From the NCBI RefSeq assembly GCF_003254395.2, contig NC_037638.1, positions 15,733,086 through 15,797,085 on the forward strand: a stretch of DNA of 64,000 bases. Direction: 5' to 3'. Positions 10,864-22,878 of the stretch are shown one piece after another (position 1 is the stretch's first letter; every line of letters begins with the position of its first letter). Both the position numbers and the translations under genes were made by a program. Under the pieces are notes generated by a model that saw only the letters and a list, made by a program, of their open reading frames with translations, searched no databases and was not told where the DNA came from. The stretch is from Apis mellifera (taxonomy: Eukaryota > Arthropoda > Insecta > Hymenoptera > Apidae).

Positions 10864-12652
10864 TCAAAATCTTGGTCGGAAGTGGACACTTTGGAAAGCA
10901 TGCGTAGGCGCCGGCTGTAAATTAAATCTGAGCGGTTTCACTTGCGTGATTTTATTTTTCATCGCGTTGTTTCGATCGATTTTCGTGATCTTCGTACGGT
11001 GTCTATAATACCAGTACTCGAATGCCAAAGTGAAACAAGCAAAGATGATACCTAGAAATATGACTACAAACACCCCTCCGATATTATGAATACTTATACC
11101 GTCACTTTGACTGTTCTCTGCGTCGCAATCTTTTTTGTTCGGATTCTTCTTCCACCATTTATCCTTCAGTTTTTCTAATTTCCTCTTGTTTAACAGTATC
11201 AAAATTCTGCGTTGGAGGAAAACTTATAAATATACTATGCGACATTAGAAAGGAAAAAATCCATCGATTATTAATTTTACTTTTAAATGGATAAGAAGGA
11301 ATAGAGATAATAACTTACGCGTTATTAAACTGATCTTTCAAAGGCGATCCTCGTTGAACAGCAATCGCGTAAGGCTTCCTCGAAAAATCTTCTCCTACTT
11401 GAATCAGATCGCAATTCGTCATGGTAAGATACTTAATAGTTGTTGAATCTTCTATATAAGCAAATTCATTATTGGAATCGAGACGTCGAACTCGTCGAAG
11501 CGCTTCTTCCGTCGAGGCCGGAAATCCTGCCTCCTCCATGGCTTGCAACATTTTTGTGTACTTGTCACTGACAGGGTAATCCCACACCGCCAAATTGGCC
11601 CTCTCCACGTCTGACAAACTGTCGTTAAGGCTCATCTCCTTCCAAATTCTAAAATGTGGATAAGACATGACATCGTCGTTATCTCTCCATCCCTTCGCCT
11701 TCTTTCTCAAACGAACGTTTCAACGTTCTTGGAAAATTATTCTAACCTTCTCGTTTACTTACTCGTAGAATTTCCACTCTATATTAGCCATTCTCTTGAA
11801 ATAAATGTAAGCCGAGGAATTTATCACCGGCGCATACTGAATCTTATACTGTTTGCTAAGATCCTCTAACGTTTCGATCGGAATTTCCAATCTGGACACC
11901 GTCAAAAACGCCGCCAAATTTGCCGTGTAAGAGGCGATGATTATGAAACCGAACAACCACCAAGTGGCCGCGACAAGTCGGCCGGAAAGATTTTTCGGAG
12001 CTTCTCCGCCGCCTTGAGGAGTCAAAGAGGTCATGCAGAACCAGAAACACTCCCTCAAGTTGAACTCCCTCTTTTCATCGTCATTCTTGTATTTCTCCCG
12101 ATTATTCTGATAACTGTACGGCGACCAACGATCGAAGATCCACAACAAGACGCTGGTGAAGAGATAGGCGGCCAAGATGCAGAACCAGACCTCGTTCTCC
12201 AACACCGTGAGGAATTTAAATAAAGACGTGGTGGTCTTCGTTTTCAGCATCATGATGGAGAGGCCTACGAGGTCGTAGTAAGGCACTGTGAAATCCACCA
12301 CCCTCTCTCTCTCCGCTGTGACCCAGAGGGAACCCAGCGCGATGTCGGCCCGTTTCTCGATCAATTCCCTCATCATTCCGTCCCAACTTCCGTCTAAATT
12401 TAGACTCCCATATTTCTTATCATCTGTTTCTCGTATTTCGTACTGAAAGCCTACCGTTTTCTTAATCTCGTTGAGGAGATCGATGCAGAAACCATAATAC
12501 TCGTTCTTCTCCTCGTTGTACATTACAAATGGCGGATGAATAACAGTGACCACTCGATAGCTTTTCACCGCTGTGGTGTTCATTACGTCGTTGTTCGTTA
12601 ACTTTACACAAAAGTATTAATTTAGATAGACTGGATTGATTGAGAGAAATTA

Positions 12653-12692
<40 letters not shown>

Positions 12693-15320
12693 GAAGGATC
12701 GTGAGAGATTCTTTTTTTTTTATACTTGGAATGATTGGTGTGTAGAAATATCTTTTCTCGTGATATTAAGATTTCGTTAAAACGTAAAATTATATCTATA
12801 TAAAGTAAAGTGATGATATCTCGGGACAAGAATAAGTATTCGATACGAAACTCGCGAGTGTCAAGACACAATTACGTAGTTGAAGGGTTTCGCGTTACAC
12901 GTTGAATAAATAAATATAGTTGCATGCGCTATTTCCATTAGCGAACACTGTTATCAGCAATAACTGTAAATAAATGTGTCAAGGGGTATAAATATCGCGA
13001 TGAATAATGGAAGTGAGGGATTAAATTTTAAATTTTCGATGGTTAATTTAAAAGATATGAAAATTTTATTGAAAATATTTATTAATTTAATAAATAATGA
13101 ACGCCTCCCCCTCTAATGAAAGTTTGGCTTAAGTTCTCTTCGTTTCGTTGAAAAATGAAGAGAATTAAAAATTATTACCAGAAATAATTATTATTTTACG
13201 AGACGATCATGGCGCATTAATTTTCATTTATTAATCGTAATTGGTACCGATTAACCCGGAGATACGATTATCATAATAAACCCTGATATTCGATATTATC
13301 GAATAGAACCTCATCTTCGCGTGACTTAAACAAGTTATAATTTTTTTTTTTTTTTTCTCTCTTCTAATCAATAGATCGACCTAATTTCTTTTAAAAGTGT
13401 CACGTATACTTCATCAAATTTTTATATGAAATACTTTTATCAATTTTTTTTTCGCTTAATTCATAACAACATGTAAAGAACCTTATATATTATCCTCTAA
13501 AAATTAAATATGAATGATGTTTGTTCCGATTCTTTATCGATAATCTTATTTTTTTTCTTTTTTTTTTAAGAAATAGATGCAGGAAAGCTTAAAAAGGGAT
13601 TAGAAAAATTAGAGAAAGAAAAGAAAGAGGGATGGTAGATGTTGAAAAGGAATCATTCATCGATAAAGATCAAATATTAATCGAATATTTCTATAATTTA
13701 CCTGTAACGGTGAAGAAATGCTTGCGTTCCAAGATCCACTGTCGACGGTGTTCGAAACAACCCCATCCTTTATGGTCACCAAGTGGACAGACATCACGAA
13801 TTTGGCTTGATGCTCCCCGTTCCTCGATCCCCATTTAATACCGGCGTACGTTGGCGTCATGTTTTTGTAAGCGTCTTTTAACTTGCCGAAAAAATTCAAC
13901 TTCCTCTCCGGCGTGTTGGTGTTGTTGTACTCGTCGCACGTGATGTGCCTCGGCTCCATAGGCCATTCCCCATCGTCCAGGGCCGATTTCATGGCCAGGA
14001 CGGCCAATCGAATCATATCGTAATAGAAGGCAGATAACAGGATCGGTTTCGGCAATGAAAATTCCACCGAGTCCGAGTTGTTCCTCCTGTCGAACTCTGG
14101 TTTCATGAAGAGGACGCTTATATCTCTGCACTCGCATCTCGGCCAAATGTTAATATCGGGGGTTAACAGGAACCAGCCGTACTTCTTGTCGGTGAAATTC
14201 AACGCGTCCGCAGCCTCGAGAGCTATGCTGATCGTATTCTCGTTCCCAAGGATGAAATAATTCACGATATCCAAGTCCCGTAGCCGGAGCAATTGCCTTT
14301 TCATCTCTATTATCTGCTGGGACGTTTCGTTGATCACGTGGCGGGTGGGCACGTTTAACAAGAGACTTTTATATTTATGATCCATCACGAAATTGTAGTC
14401 GTAAAGAATGGCCGCGTTGGTGATGTTCAGCTGGATGGATAATTGCCTGATTACCTCAGGTATCAAGTCTGTCGGAGGCATCACTTGAATCAGGTAATCT
14501 TGTTGATCCAAGCTCAGTTTCCTCCAGTATTGAAGATCCCCTACTTGGCCGTATTGCGCCGACAACGTGGGAATTCCTAAGGCAGCTGTGAACGAGTTAG
14601 ATATCTTGGCCGCCAACCCAGCTGTCGTTGTGTCTATCACTAGATCCGGGACCTCGGCCCCTCCTTTCTCCACCGCTGAATCCCAATTATTGCAGACGCG
14701 ATCGAGGGTGTTGTTTATGTCAGATTCGTTCACCTGCACGCTCCACACGTTGCCCAGGTGATTAGGGTAATTTTCTTTGATTGTTTCCAAGGCGGTTGTT
14801 ATGCTCTGGTTGGCCACTTTGTTCGCCTCGTCGTTAATGATGACTGGTAATGAAAATAATGAAAAGGAGGATTAGGTTACACGATTTTAGCCGATTATTC
14901 GAATAATGATTTAGTCACGTGTTAATTTATCTAAAAAATTTAGAAAGATTTCGTTTATTAATTATCTAATAATTCACAAGTATGAGAAGAATTTTCATAT
15001 AATGAAAACATTCATATTTGTTTTTAATAATTATAAAAATATTTCTTTCAAATTATTTAATATCTAATATTACCTTCTAGTATTCGCTAATTTGAATGAA
15101 TTTCTCTCTTGATGAATTCTCATAATCGACAATTCTATTAAGAAATTTGAAGCAGAGAGATTAAAAAATCAAAACGATTTACTCACTTACATATATTAAC
15201 GGATCTAGTTTTCCCCGATTCACGATTGCTCGCGACGCTCCTTTGCCCATAAATTATTACAAATCTCCCGCATAATCCGAGCAACCAACAGGTAGCAATT
15301 GTAAATTCCACAAATCTCAT
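10864..15320 (-). CDS. Ir25a: Ionotropic receptor 25a (chemosensory co-receptor)
   Basis: IR25a is the conserved ionotropic-glutamate-receptor relative that forms channels with tuned IR subunits in sensory dendrites and serves smell, taste, humidity and temperature sensing. Exons 15320-15191, 14843-13702, 12601-11763, 11648-11319 and 11206-10864 join in frame to 927 residues, the usual full length. Signal peptide 1-25 is followed by a full amino-terminal domain (exon 2), which most IRs lack. The ligand-binding S1 half retains the glutamate-binding Arg (R522 in TAERERVVDF). M1 is about 560-580, the pore loop SLTPQGGGEA is at 616-625, and M3 carries SYTANLAAFLT (648-658). S2 contains IWKEMSLNDSLSDVERANLA and SRKPYAIAVQ. 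M4 (856-876, GGVFVVIFLGIIFACFTLAF) is followed by a short basic tail. ATG 15318-15320 is the only start giving a signal peptide. Ir8a is the alternative, but the M4 and S2 motifs fit 25a. Confidence 0.95.
12602..13701 (-). other. Ir25a intron 2
   Basis: 1.1 kb AT-rich intron between the amino-terminal-domain exon (donor GTAAAT at 13701) and the S1 exon (acceptor GTGTAAAG). Carries an AT microsatellite and several T runs. No ORF or nested gene was seen. Confidence 0.8.
12657..12687. repeat. AT dinucleotide microsatellite in Ir25a intron 2
   Basis: About 15 uninterrupted AT units. It lies some 55 bases 5' of the S1-exon acceptor on the transcribed strand, so length changes could touch the branch-point region. 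Confidence 0.9.
14844..15190 (-). other. Ir25a intron 1
   Basis: 347-base intron separating the signal-peptide exon from the amino-terminal domain. Donor GTAAGT at 15190, acceptor TTACCAG at 14844. Nothing else was seen in it. Confidence 0.85.
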
Positions 15321-17330
15321 TTCGAACGAACTTCGATTTTTCACTTCGATTCTATAACATAATTCTTTCTTCTTTCCCCCTCCTCACTTCAACTTCTCCG
15401 TCAACATTCTCCTTCCGAAGAAAACGATTTTTCTTAATCGATGAAGGAGGAGAAAGGGAGAAACGTCGAAAATTGCGGCTAATCTTCCGACGACAAGTAA
15501 TTAGTCGGTGCTCCAGCTGGTTTCGATCGTACACTCGACGCGTCTCGAGGTCAGGATATCGCGTGCGGAAATTAGTCAAGCGACTGAGGGCGGTCTCGAA
15601 ACCGAAAGCCAGCTTTCTCTCTGTTTCATTTGTGTTTGCCCATTCGTTGCCGCGGGGATGACCTAATCAATTCCTCGTATCAACGCAAGTTTGTCTCTTC
15701 TTTCTTTCTTTCTCTCTTTTTTTTTCCTCCCCCCATTTCGTTACTTTTTTTCTCTTTTTCCCCTCCCCCGTCAAAATTCTCTGATCACTCTGCTCACTCC
15801 TCTCGAAAGTAATTGGCGCGTACAACGATGGCGAGCCATCGGGAAGAATTTGCATGTCGCGCGTCGCGTGTCACAAACTCGTGTTATCTCATAATTGACC
15901 GGTCGATCGTTAACTTTCTTTTGTCACGTGTGCACGTGACCGTTGTAAGTTGTATTTTAATGCGATATCGATATCCTCGTGACTTGGAATCGTGACCACG
16001 GATGCGGAATGGACACCTTTCTAAAAACGATTTTTCCCTGAATCATTTCTACGAACAATTTTTGACTTTCGAATATTTTTTTTAGCTTTTTTTAGTACAC
16101 GTTATCGATCTGTTTTCAATATCAAGTTTTATTCGATTAATATTTCAAGATCGGTAAGAAGAAATAATAAGGATATTAGTTAATGGAGAATCGTGGAATT
16201 TATATTCCTTATTTCTATGTTGCAACGTGAAATCGATGATGAGCGAATTGGAAGTAAAAGGAAAAAAGAAACAACGATTTTGTTTTAATTAACATTTACA
16301 TCTTCCCTTTGTATTTTCCTTGTGTATTTACATTGTTTTGTAAAAATACTTGTTTATATTCGCATATGTATGCGAAAAATGAAAAGCCTGAAAATACATC
16401 TCGTTATCGAAACAGGAATATCTTTCTTTTTTCTTCTTCACTTAAATGTTTTATTCATATTATTATTTAATTTTGCGAAAACTCAATCCCACGAAAAGTA
16501 CTTTTTTTTATTTTTCGATTCAATCGATAAAAGTATCAGCAATGTCGAAGAACAAGTATCAATTCAGCGAGAAATATACCAACGAAAACCCAATGTTAAA
16601 ATCTTTGTCGAGGGGAGAGGCAATTTGCTTTCAAAGGATTTTCTTCTTTCTTAATCTCCCTTCAATTCGCAGCCGAGTAATCCTTTGATTAAACATTAAT
16701 CGGGCAAATTAATGACAATCATTCCAATTATTATTTTAAGATTATTCGATTATAATTCGAATCTTGGTAACTTGAATCTCGAGGGAAGAATTAAGAATCT
16801 TGGAATTACGTTGGAGATTTCCAAGTTTTCGAGTGCAAGAGAGATTTAAATAAAAATTGAAAGAAAGATTAAGTAGATATCTTTTATAATGATGAATTTA
16901 TTCTTCAAAAGACGAGGTGTTGCAAGTTTTTCGTTCGACTAGAATTAACAAAATTGGATCAATTTTTTCCAGATTTATTTATGTGATAATTTCTAATATT
17001 CTTCCTTTTTATATGTACAAATTTTGAATAATAAACATTTTCATTATATGGGAAGACAAAGCGATTGGAAGTTCCATATATTGTTGTAAAAGGAAACTAT
17101 ATTTTTAGCAATTAAACAAGTTCAAGTTCTTTAGATTTGCGTCTACAAAAAGGAGAAATATTTATATTATATTTTCATTCTTAATACTATTTTAAATTTG
17201 ATTATTTATTATCTTGTATAACAGTAACATAAGATATTCGAATAGAAAAAATTTAAAAGATGATTCTAAAGATCAAAGAAAAGTTCTATAAAAAGAAGAA
17301 GAAAATATCCGTTTAAAGTTTATCTTTTGC
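15321..17330 (-). promoter_or_regulatory. Ir25a 5' flank
   Basis: About 2 kb between the Ir25a start and the remains of its duplicate. The first 600 bases have higher G+C than the rest and contain a C/T-rich run at about 15690-15775 and the paired E-boxes listed separately. Farther out it is plain AT-rich DNA. No TATA box was clear enough to place the transcription start. Confidence 0.4.
15923..15940. promoter_or_regulatory. Palindromic pair of CACGTG E-boxes upstream of Ir25a
   Basis: GTCACGTG-TG-CACGTGAC is a perfect inverted repeat holding two CACGTG cores (15925-15930, 15933-15938). CACGTG is the core bound by bHLH factors such as CLOCK/CYCLE, MAX or USF. It lies about 600 bases before the Ir25a ATG. 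Occupancy is not shown. Confidence 0.45.
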
Positions 17331-17458
17331 AAGTTATAAGCAATTTAAAAAACATCTAGATGAAATAAGTCAGTGGTGAGAGTGAAGTGGCATTATCTCT
17401 TGCCACGCTTTCTCTCCATTTCCCTTCAACTGATGAAAAATTAAATTGCTTATAACCT
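17331..17458. repeat. 128-base imperfect palindrome (hairpin element A)
   Basis: Outer arms AAGTTATAAGCAATTTAA (17331-17348) and its near-perfect complement (17441-17458) differ at one base. Inner arms continue to GTGGCA (17387-17392), an 8-base loop and TGCCAC (17401-17406). Between them GAGAGTGAAGTGGCA pairs partly with TGCCACGCTTTCTCTC. It could be a miniature inverted-repeat transposon, a small-RNA precursor or a folding element. It lies just 3' of the Ir25a-like pseudogene. Confidence 0.7.
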
Positions 17459-17689
17459 GAAAAATAAACCTTTCAACGCTACATTTTGCTATTTATTTTA
17501 ATCTCTAGAATCATCCCTTAAATTTTCTCTCCACTTTCGTTCCAGCATTCTGATGAGATTCAAGTTCCACGCCAAGCTTCCCCTCTACATATATTTCTAC
17601 TCTTACAACTCGTAGAAATAAAAAAAATTTTACGATTACCAGATCATCGATCATTCGATCGCAGTAAAATTACATTGGAACGATGTAAT

Positions 17690-18005
17690 TTTGAATTCCT
17701 CTTCAATGGAGGAATCGCTTGTTGGACTGAAAAATCGAACGATTTCTTGACTGAAACTCTTGCTCCAAACTTTGCTCGAAATCAGATATTTTATGAAAGC
17801 GAACTCGTAAGTGAGATTCGCTTTCCGGACCATCTTCGCCGCTTGTTCCCTGTTCGGAAGAAATCCATACATCCATCATCGAGCGAATACATGGCCGCGA
17901 ATTTGTTCTCCAACGGATAATCCCACACGACGTAATCGGATCTCTTTCATTCCGGTGTATTCCCTCATTTAGCGCCATTCGTTTCCACTTGTTCCCGGGA
18001 AACAA
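17690..18005 (-). pseudogene. Ir25a-like pseudogene, S2 ligand-binding segment
   Basis: In three successive frames the minus strand gives WKRMALNEG, then YVVWDYPLENKFAAM, then YGFLPNREQAAKMVRKANLT running into YEFAFIKYL, then KSFDFSVQQAIPPLKRNSKL. These follow the intact Ir25a order (WKEMSLNDS, AVWDYPVSDKYTKM, GFPASTEEALRRVR, KPYAIAVQRGSPLKDQF). Frame changes at several points rule out a working gene. No M4 exon could be found beyond it. Confidence 0.85.
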
Positions 18006-18539
18006 TTTTTCACTTATCTTTGCAATTTTCCTTCGGTTTTATTTCTGTAAAAGAATCGATTCGTTAATCGTAGATTTTCTAGGATTTATAAAATTCGTTG
18101 AAAGATAGAGAATTATTTATCTTTTTTTTTTTAAGCAAAGAATTTTACACACTTAAATTATTTTAAACATTCTATTGATTGTGCATAAGAGATAAATATC
18201 AGGATTATATATTACATGTTATAAAAATTAGGAAAATGAAAATTAAAAAGAGTTAAGAAATATTAGAATCAACATTTGAAATTTTCTTTTATGGATTATA
18301 TTAATCGTTATATTCTTAAGATAATCATATTTCATTTTACATTCATGGATGATACGAATATTTTAAAATCATAACTTAAGAAAGTAGATATATTTGGAAG
18401 CTTATTAAACAAATAATATTCGAAAAATCTTTCCTCTAGTTCCAATTTTTTTTTTCATACTACAGATTTCTTAAAAAATCCTTCGATTTCTTTCACACGT
18501 GAAAAGTATTTGAACGTGTTCGAAGAATTAGATGGAATA

Positions 18540-18960
18540 CCGAATCTCGTGAAGCTTTCTTAGATTCGATGTTTCTTTTTAACCCAACTTTTAACGTTCT
18601 ATCGACCGCCAGATTGGCCGTGTAAGCAGCGACGATTACGAAAATCGAACAGGATGCCATCACCAATTTACTCGACAAATGTTTCGGGATATATCCCCCT
18701 TGGAACGTGGAGGTGAGTGAATGTGAACCAGATGAAATCCTTCAACGAGCTGAATTGATCGTTCCGATACTTTGCCCGATTGTTCCGGTAGCTAAAGGGC
18801 GAGTACCTCTCGAGAATATATAATAGAAATATCGTCCAGAGGAAGATGTTCACGAGCATCGATATCCAGATAAGATCCAGGATCATTACAGGAACTTGAG
18901 AAGCCTTCTCCTTTTTTCTTTAGCATCATTATCGTGAAGTCCACCACCTGAATATTTACC
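18540..18960 (-). pseudogene. Ir25a-like pseudogene, M1-pore-M3 segment
   Basis: Pieces in shifted frames read VVDFTIMMLKKK (S1 end, with about nine residues missing against Ir25a), YILERYSPFSYRNNRAKYRN after a hydrophobic M1-like stretch, then SLKDFIWFTFTHLHVPRGIY in the pore region, and VIVAAYTANLA (M3). Ir25a has DRWSPYSYQNNREKYKND and SYTANLAAFLT at the same places. A one-base frameshift separates pore and M3. Confidence 0.85.
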
Positions 18961-19222
18961 TCTCCCACCATTATTCTATTAACCTTTTTTCGATCGATGA
19001 TCAAGGGATTATTTAATCATTGATTATAATGATATAATGCGATTCGAATTTAATTAGTTTTCGTTCGTATTAAAATAAGGGGGGGTATTGGCGAGTTTTT
19101 CGAGGGTAAAAATAAATCAATTTATTATAATGTATCCATGTATATGTATAGGATGTTAATTATATTCATGAGGGGGCCAATTCTATAAAGGTATAAAAGT
19201 TGGTTGGCCAGAAATAAAGTCG

Positions 19223-19320
19223 AGGCTTCATTCGTTACAAATTACAAGCAATATTTAAATTTCTGTTGGACGAAGTTAAAATGAAAATTTAAATTGCATG
19301 TAATTTCATAAACGAGCCTC
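19223..19320. repeat. 98-base imperfect palindrome (hairpin element B)
   Basis: Left arm GAGGCTTCATTCGTTACAAA... (from 19223) and right arm ending ...ATAAACGAGCCTC (19320) pair over about 35 positions with small gaps. The arms share the TTACAAGCAAT / ATTGCATGTAA core with hairpin element A. It sits inside the pseudogene region, between the S1-like and M1-M3 segments. Confidence 0.65.
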
Positions 19321-19689
19321 AACCCACATTTTTTGTATATCGATTTTTTGCCTTTATCTCTGGAATCGATTCTCTAAACGTGTCTTCATTATCTTTCGCA
19401 TTCTATATATTTCGAATTATATATAAAATTATTGGTGAGTTATTTTTTTCTGCACGTTTGCAGATAATTTATATTGTATTTATTTGATTAAATTTGACAA
19501 ATGCATTTAAACACTCATATTAATTATTTCGAAATTTATAATAATCATTAAAATTTAAGCAAACCAAAAATTACAACGATCTTTAATTGTATTACTCATT
19601 TAAATAAGATTCTGATTCTTTTTTTGTGATTTTCAGAGAAAAGTTATTTTTGAGAGATGGAATATAATATTTTTTTCGAGTGTTAATTA

Positions 19690-19960
19690 ATTTAAATGAT
19701 ACGTGATCCCTAATTCAATTTTCAATTTCTTTAAAATTATGTCCTGCGATAACAATGATTCTGCTATGAACTCGGAATATCCCAACTTGTTCGAACTAAC
19801 TATGTAACTGGTCATAAAAAAAAAAAAAGAGAAAAAGAATATCAAACCGCAGAATGTTCCGGAAATTTCTGTGGTGACCGCCGCTTCACTCGCACGCAGC
19901 AAGAAACTTCTTTCCCCCTTCCATACACATACCGTGCTAATGACGTAGTAAAAGGACACG
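19690..19960 (-). pseudogene. Possible IR75-like receptor fragment (pore to M3)
   Basis: A minus-strand reading frame gives SFYYVISTVC, then VTTEISGTFCGLIFFFSFFF, then MTSYIVSS and DIILKKLKIELGITY before a stop. In IR75-type receptors the pore loop is followed by a SISGR-like motif, a hydrophobic M3 ending in TSYSA.IVS, and later a DLL.....LG motif. The match is in pattern, not close identity, and the glutamines of the pore are missing. A T-rich run contributes to the Phe stretch, so chance cannot be excluded. Confidence 0.4.
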
Positions 19961-20409
19961 AAGGCTTAAAAATACGCATAAAATACGAAGAAGTTTAGAA
20001 ATTACAAAATCACAGCGCATCGAAAAATTAACAAACTTAATTATCATAACGATAAAATAATAAAACGCAAATATTAATTCGAAAAATAATAAATCAATGA
20101 AACGATCAACTCTTTAATATATCATAATAATATTTATAATAATAAGAAAAATAATACTTTTATTAAAATTAATTTATACGTTTTTTATACGTACATCTGC
20201 CTTTCGAAATATTTTGTATCTTATCAGGATCAAAAGTTGGCATTATTTTTCCGACAGTTCGATAAAATATAGACGCATAAAGCATAGAAATATACTGTTT
20301 TTCTTGTATCCATTGATAGTTTCGATCGTCCTGTTTTTATTCAAAGTGGTTGGTAAAAATAGGACGGGTATAAAAAAGAAAATTTTATGTTCTTTTTACG
20401 ATATAATTG

Positions 20410-20660
20410 ATAGATATCATCCATATCGTCCCCATCGCGATGTCATTATTGTATTCATTAATTCGTAGATCGTAGTACGTAGTTGCAAAGTTAGGGTCTA
20501 AATTGCCGTAAATTCTACGATTCTCTGATGATGTAATCAAAATCCACCAAATGATCGGATATCGTTCGAAAGATCGATACAATATCCGTGAAAAGAACTC
20601 CACATGACGTATAGCGGGACGATTCGATGTATCGGTCTGTTTCCGTTGCTCATTTCTTAT
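20410..20660 (-). pseudogene. Ir25a-like pseudogene, S1 ligand-binding segment
   Basis: One frame gives YVMWSSFHGYCIDLSNDIRS, the next FDYIIRE, the next RRIYGNLD then NNDIAMGTIWMI. Intact Ir25a reads FVMYNEEKNEYYGFCIDLLN, FQYEIRE, KKYGSLNLD and RADIALGSLWVT. Two single-base frameshifts lie within about 20 bases (around 20515-20540). Upstream, a short stretch around 20730-20800 faintly resembles the end of the amino-terminal domain but is too weak to call. Confidence 0.8.
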
Positions 20661-21929
20661 TTTTATCTCCTTTTCTCTTGGCCACCGCTTCACGAGATTT
20701 ATAAAGATTTATCTAATTTTAGATAAAGGCAAAAGTGCCAGTTTCATTCTTTCCGCAATTTAATGAAAACTTTATATACGCTATTGCGATCATTTATAGA
20801 ATGTTAGAGACGTTGCTTTCGATCGTATAATCGTATTCATCTAAAAATATTTTGTTCACGAATTTTCAGAGGAAATAATTTATATAAATAAATAATTTTT
20901 TACATATTTTTCTTATATAATGCAATATTGATGTACGATATTTAAAAAAATATAGAAAATATTAAATAGTTAATAGTATTCAGATGAAATGAAAAAAGGT
21001 AGCAAAAAAATTCTGAAAATATTTGTGTCGACGAATTACATAGGAGCGTTTTGTTATGAATTTTTTTTACCATCTATTAGCACGATTAATAGCAAAAAAA
21101 AAAAAAATACTTAATTAGATCAATTGAAAGCGTCATTCATATCTAGAATAGAAAATGTTTTTTTACAACGATAATATATGACCACATTCATCTTCAATAT
21201 CGTGACAAAATTATTGGAGTTTAGTTCAGGATATCCCATTTATCATTATTCCATCATATTTATCAGACTTTAATGTTTACTTGTTTCGTAAATTGCAAAA
21301 TTCTCTTAATGAAAAATTGTCTAAAAAAATATCAAAATAAATATATTTGAATTTTTTAAATACAAAATAAATTAAAATAAATGGATCTTTACTAAAGTAT
21401 AATAAACATTTATATTCTCCAAAAATGATAAAAAGTCATAGAACAAGATAATCATAATGGTGAAGATTCAATACAATAGAAAAAGAAACTATATTATAAT
21501 ATCACATTATTTTAAATTATTTCACCATACTTATAATTTAAAATAAAAGAATATAAAAATATAAAAGTTTTTTTAAACTTTTTAAAATACACCATTTGTC
21601 ATATTTGACTAAAAAAAGTTTTATGTAATAATGATTACACAAAATTCATTCGATATTATAAAACTGAAACAGAAATATATGTATAAATATTTCTTATAAT
21701 CGTTGCCCAAAATTATCGATATCTTAAAGAAATTCTCAAAGAAACAGGGGGATGGATTTGTATAATCTAATAGCGCGTGTCTGATCTATGACGAGCTCAT
21801 TCTACTTGCGCGCGACGCTTCTGCGATGCAATTAAACAATATAAATAAGGCATGCTCAATGTTGCAACACGAAAGCGCGTGACTGGAATAATCCTTGTAA
21901 ACGATTGAAATTGTTGCATTTAATTTGCA

Positions 21930-21991
21930 AAGTACACCTTCGTGTACTTACAACAACTACAAGTGACAAAGTCCCCGAGAAGTGGACTTTG
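21930..21991. other. Two adjacent perfect 8-bp stem-loops
   Basis: AAGTACAC-CTTC-GTGTACTT (21930-21949) is followed 17 bases later by CAAAGTCC, a 9-base loop and GGACTTTG (21967-21991). They sit in a G+C-richer island. Could be a structured RNA or paired protein-binding sites; nothing else supports either. Confidence 0.5.
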
Positions 21992-22851
21992 AGTATCTGT
22001 TTCCGAAGCCGAAAGCTTGTGCAAACTTCCTTCTTGCCAAGATGTCTTTGAACGTCAAAACTGCAGTTAAGGCAGTTATTAATCTTCCGTCGGTGAACGC
22101 TTGACATTGTACATACCTCGATCGATCCAATCACGATGTTACAAATTTTGTAATTTAAACAGATCTCCGATTGGGTAATTAATGCAAGTGATTAATGTGA
22201 TTACGTAGATAAATTTAGAAGAGCCTCGTTCAATAATTATACTCTTTTAAATATGAAAAAAAAGCTTGAAATATAAACTCGAAGGATGCACAACGAGCGA
22301 TGATAAAAATTTTGAAAATATTAAATTAGATTATTTTAACAGCGAGACAAAGATTTTTAATGTTCTATTTCTTTTTAATTATATTTAAAAGGAATTAACG
22401 CAGGTTATTATGAACAGAATGTTCATTTAAAATCGTGTGTCTTCTTATAATTTTTCGACGATAAAAAAATATATCTATACATCAAAATGGATTGTATTGT
22501 TGTTAAATTAGAGCATACGATCCTGCATGCCATAATAATTTCTTCTTGCAAATTGACAATTAAAAATAATAAGTATTATTGTTTCCATTCCATCCATCAT
22601 TATTCCATTATACAATCTCGATTCTCTCCAATCTCGTCCCAGCCATTGAAGAAGAGCCGGATTATTCCCGAAATTTTTATCATCCTCGGCGTGCGAGGAA
22701 AATCGATAAATTTTTATTCGAAACAGTTTTCCATTGATTGGGCATGGATCGAGAAATAGCACGTGCACAAAACGCCGCATAAAACGGAAAGATTTATAGC
22801 CAGGAATAAAATAACACGCGTCCAATTCATTGAGAAAATCGGGACGCGAGA

Positions 22852-22878
22852 GGGGGGGGGGGAGGGGGCAGGGAAGGT
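22852..22878 (+). repeat. G-rich run with G-quadruplex potential
   Basis: Eleven G, then A, five G, CA, three G, AA, two G. Such spacing can form a G-quadruplex on the plus strand. A second run of 13 G lies at 23250-23262. Confidence 0.7.
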
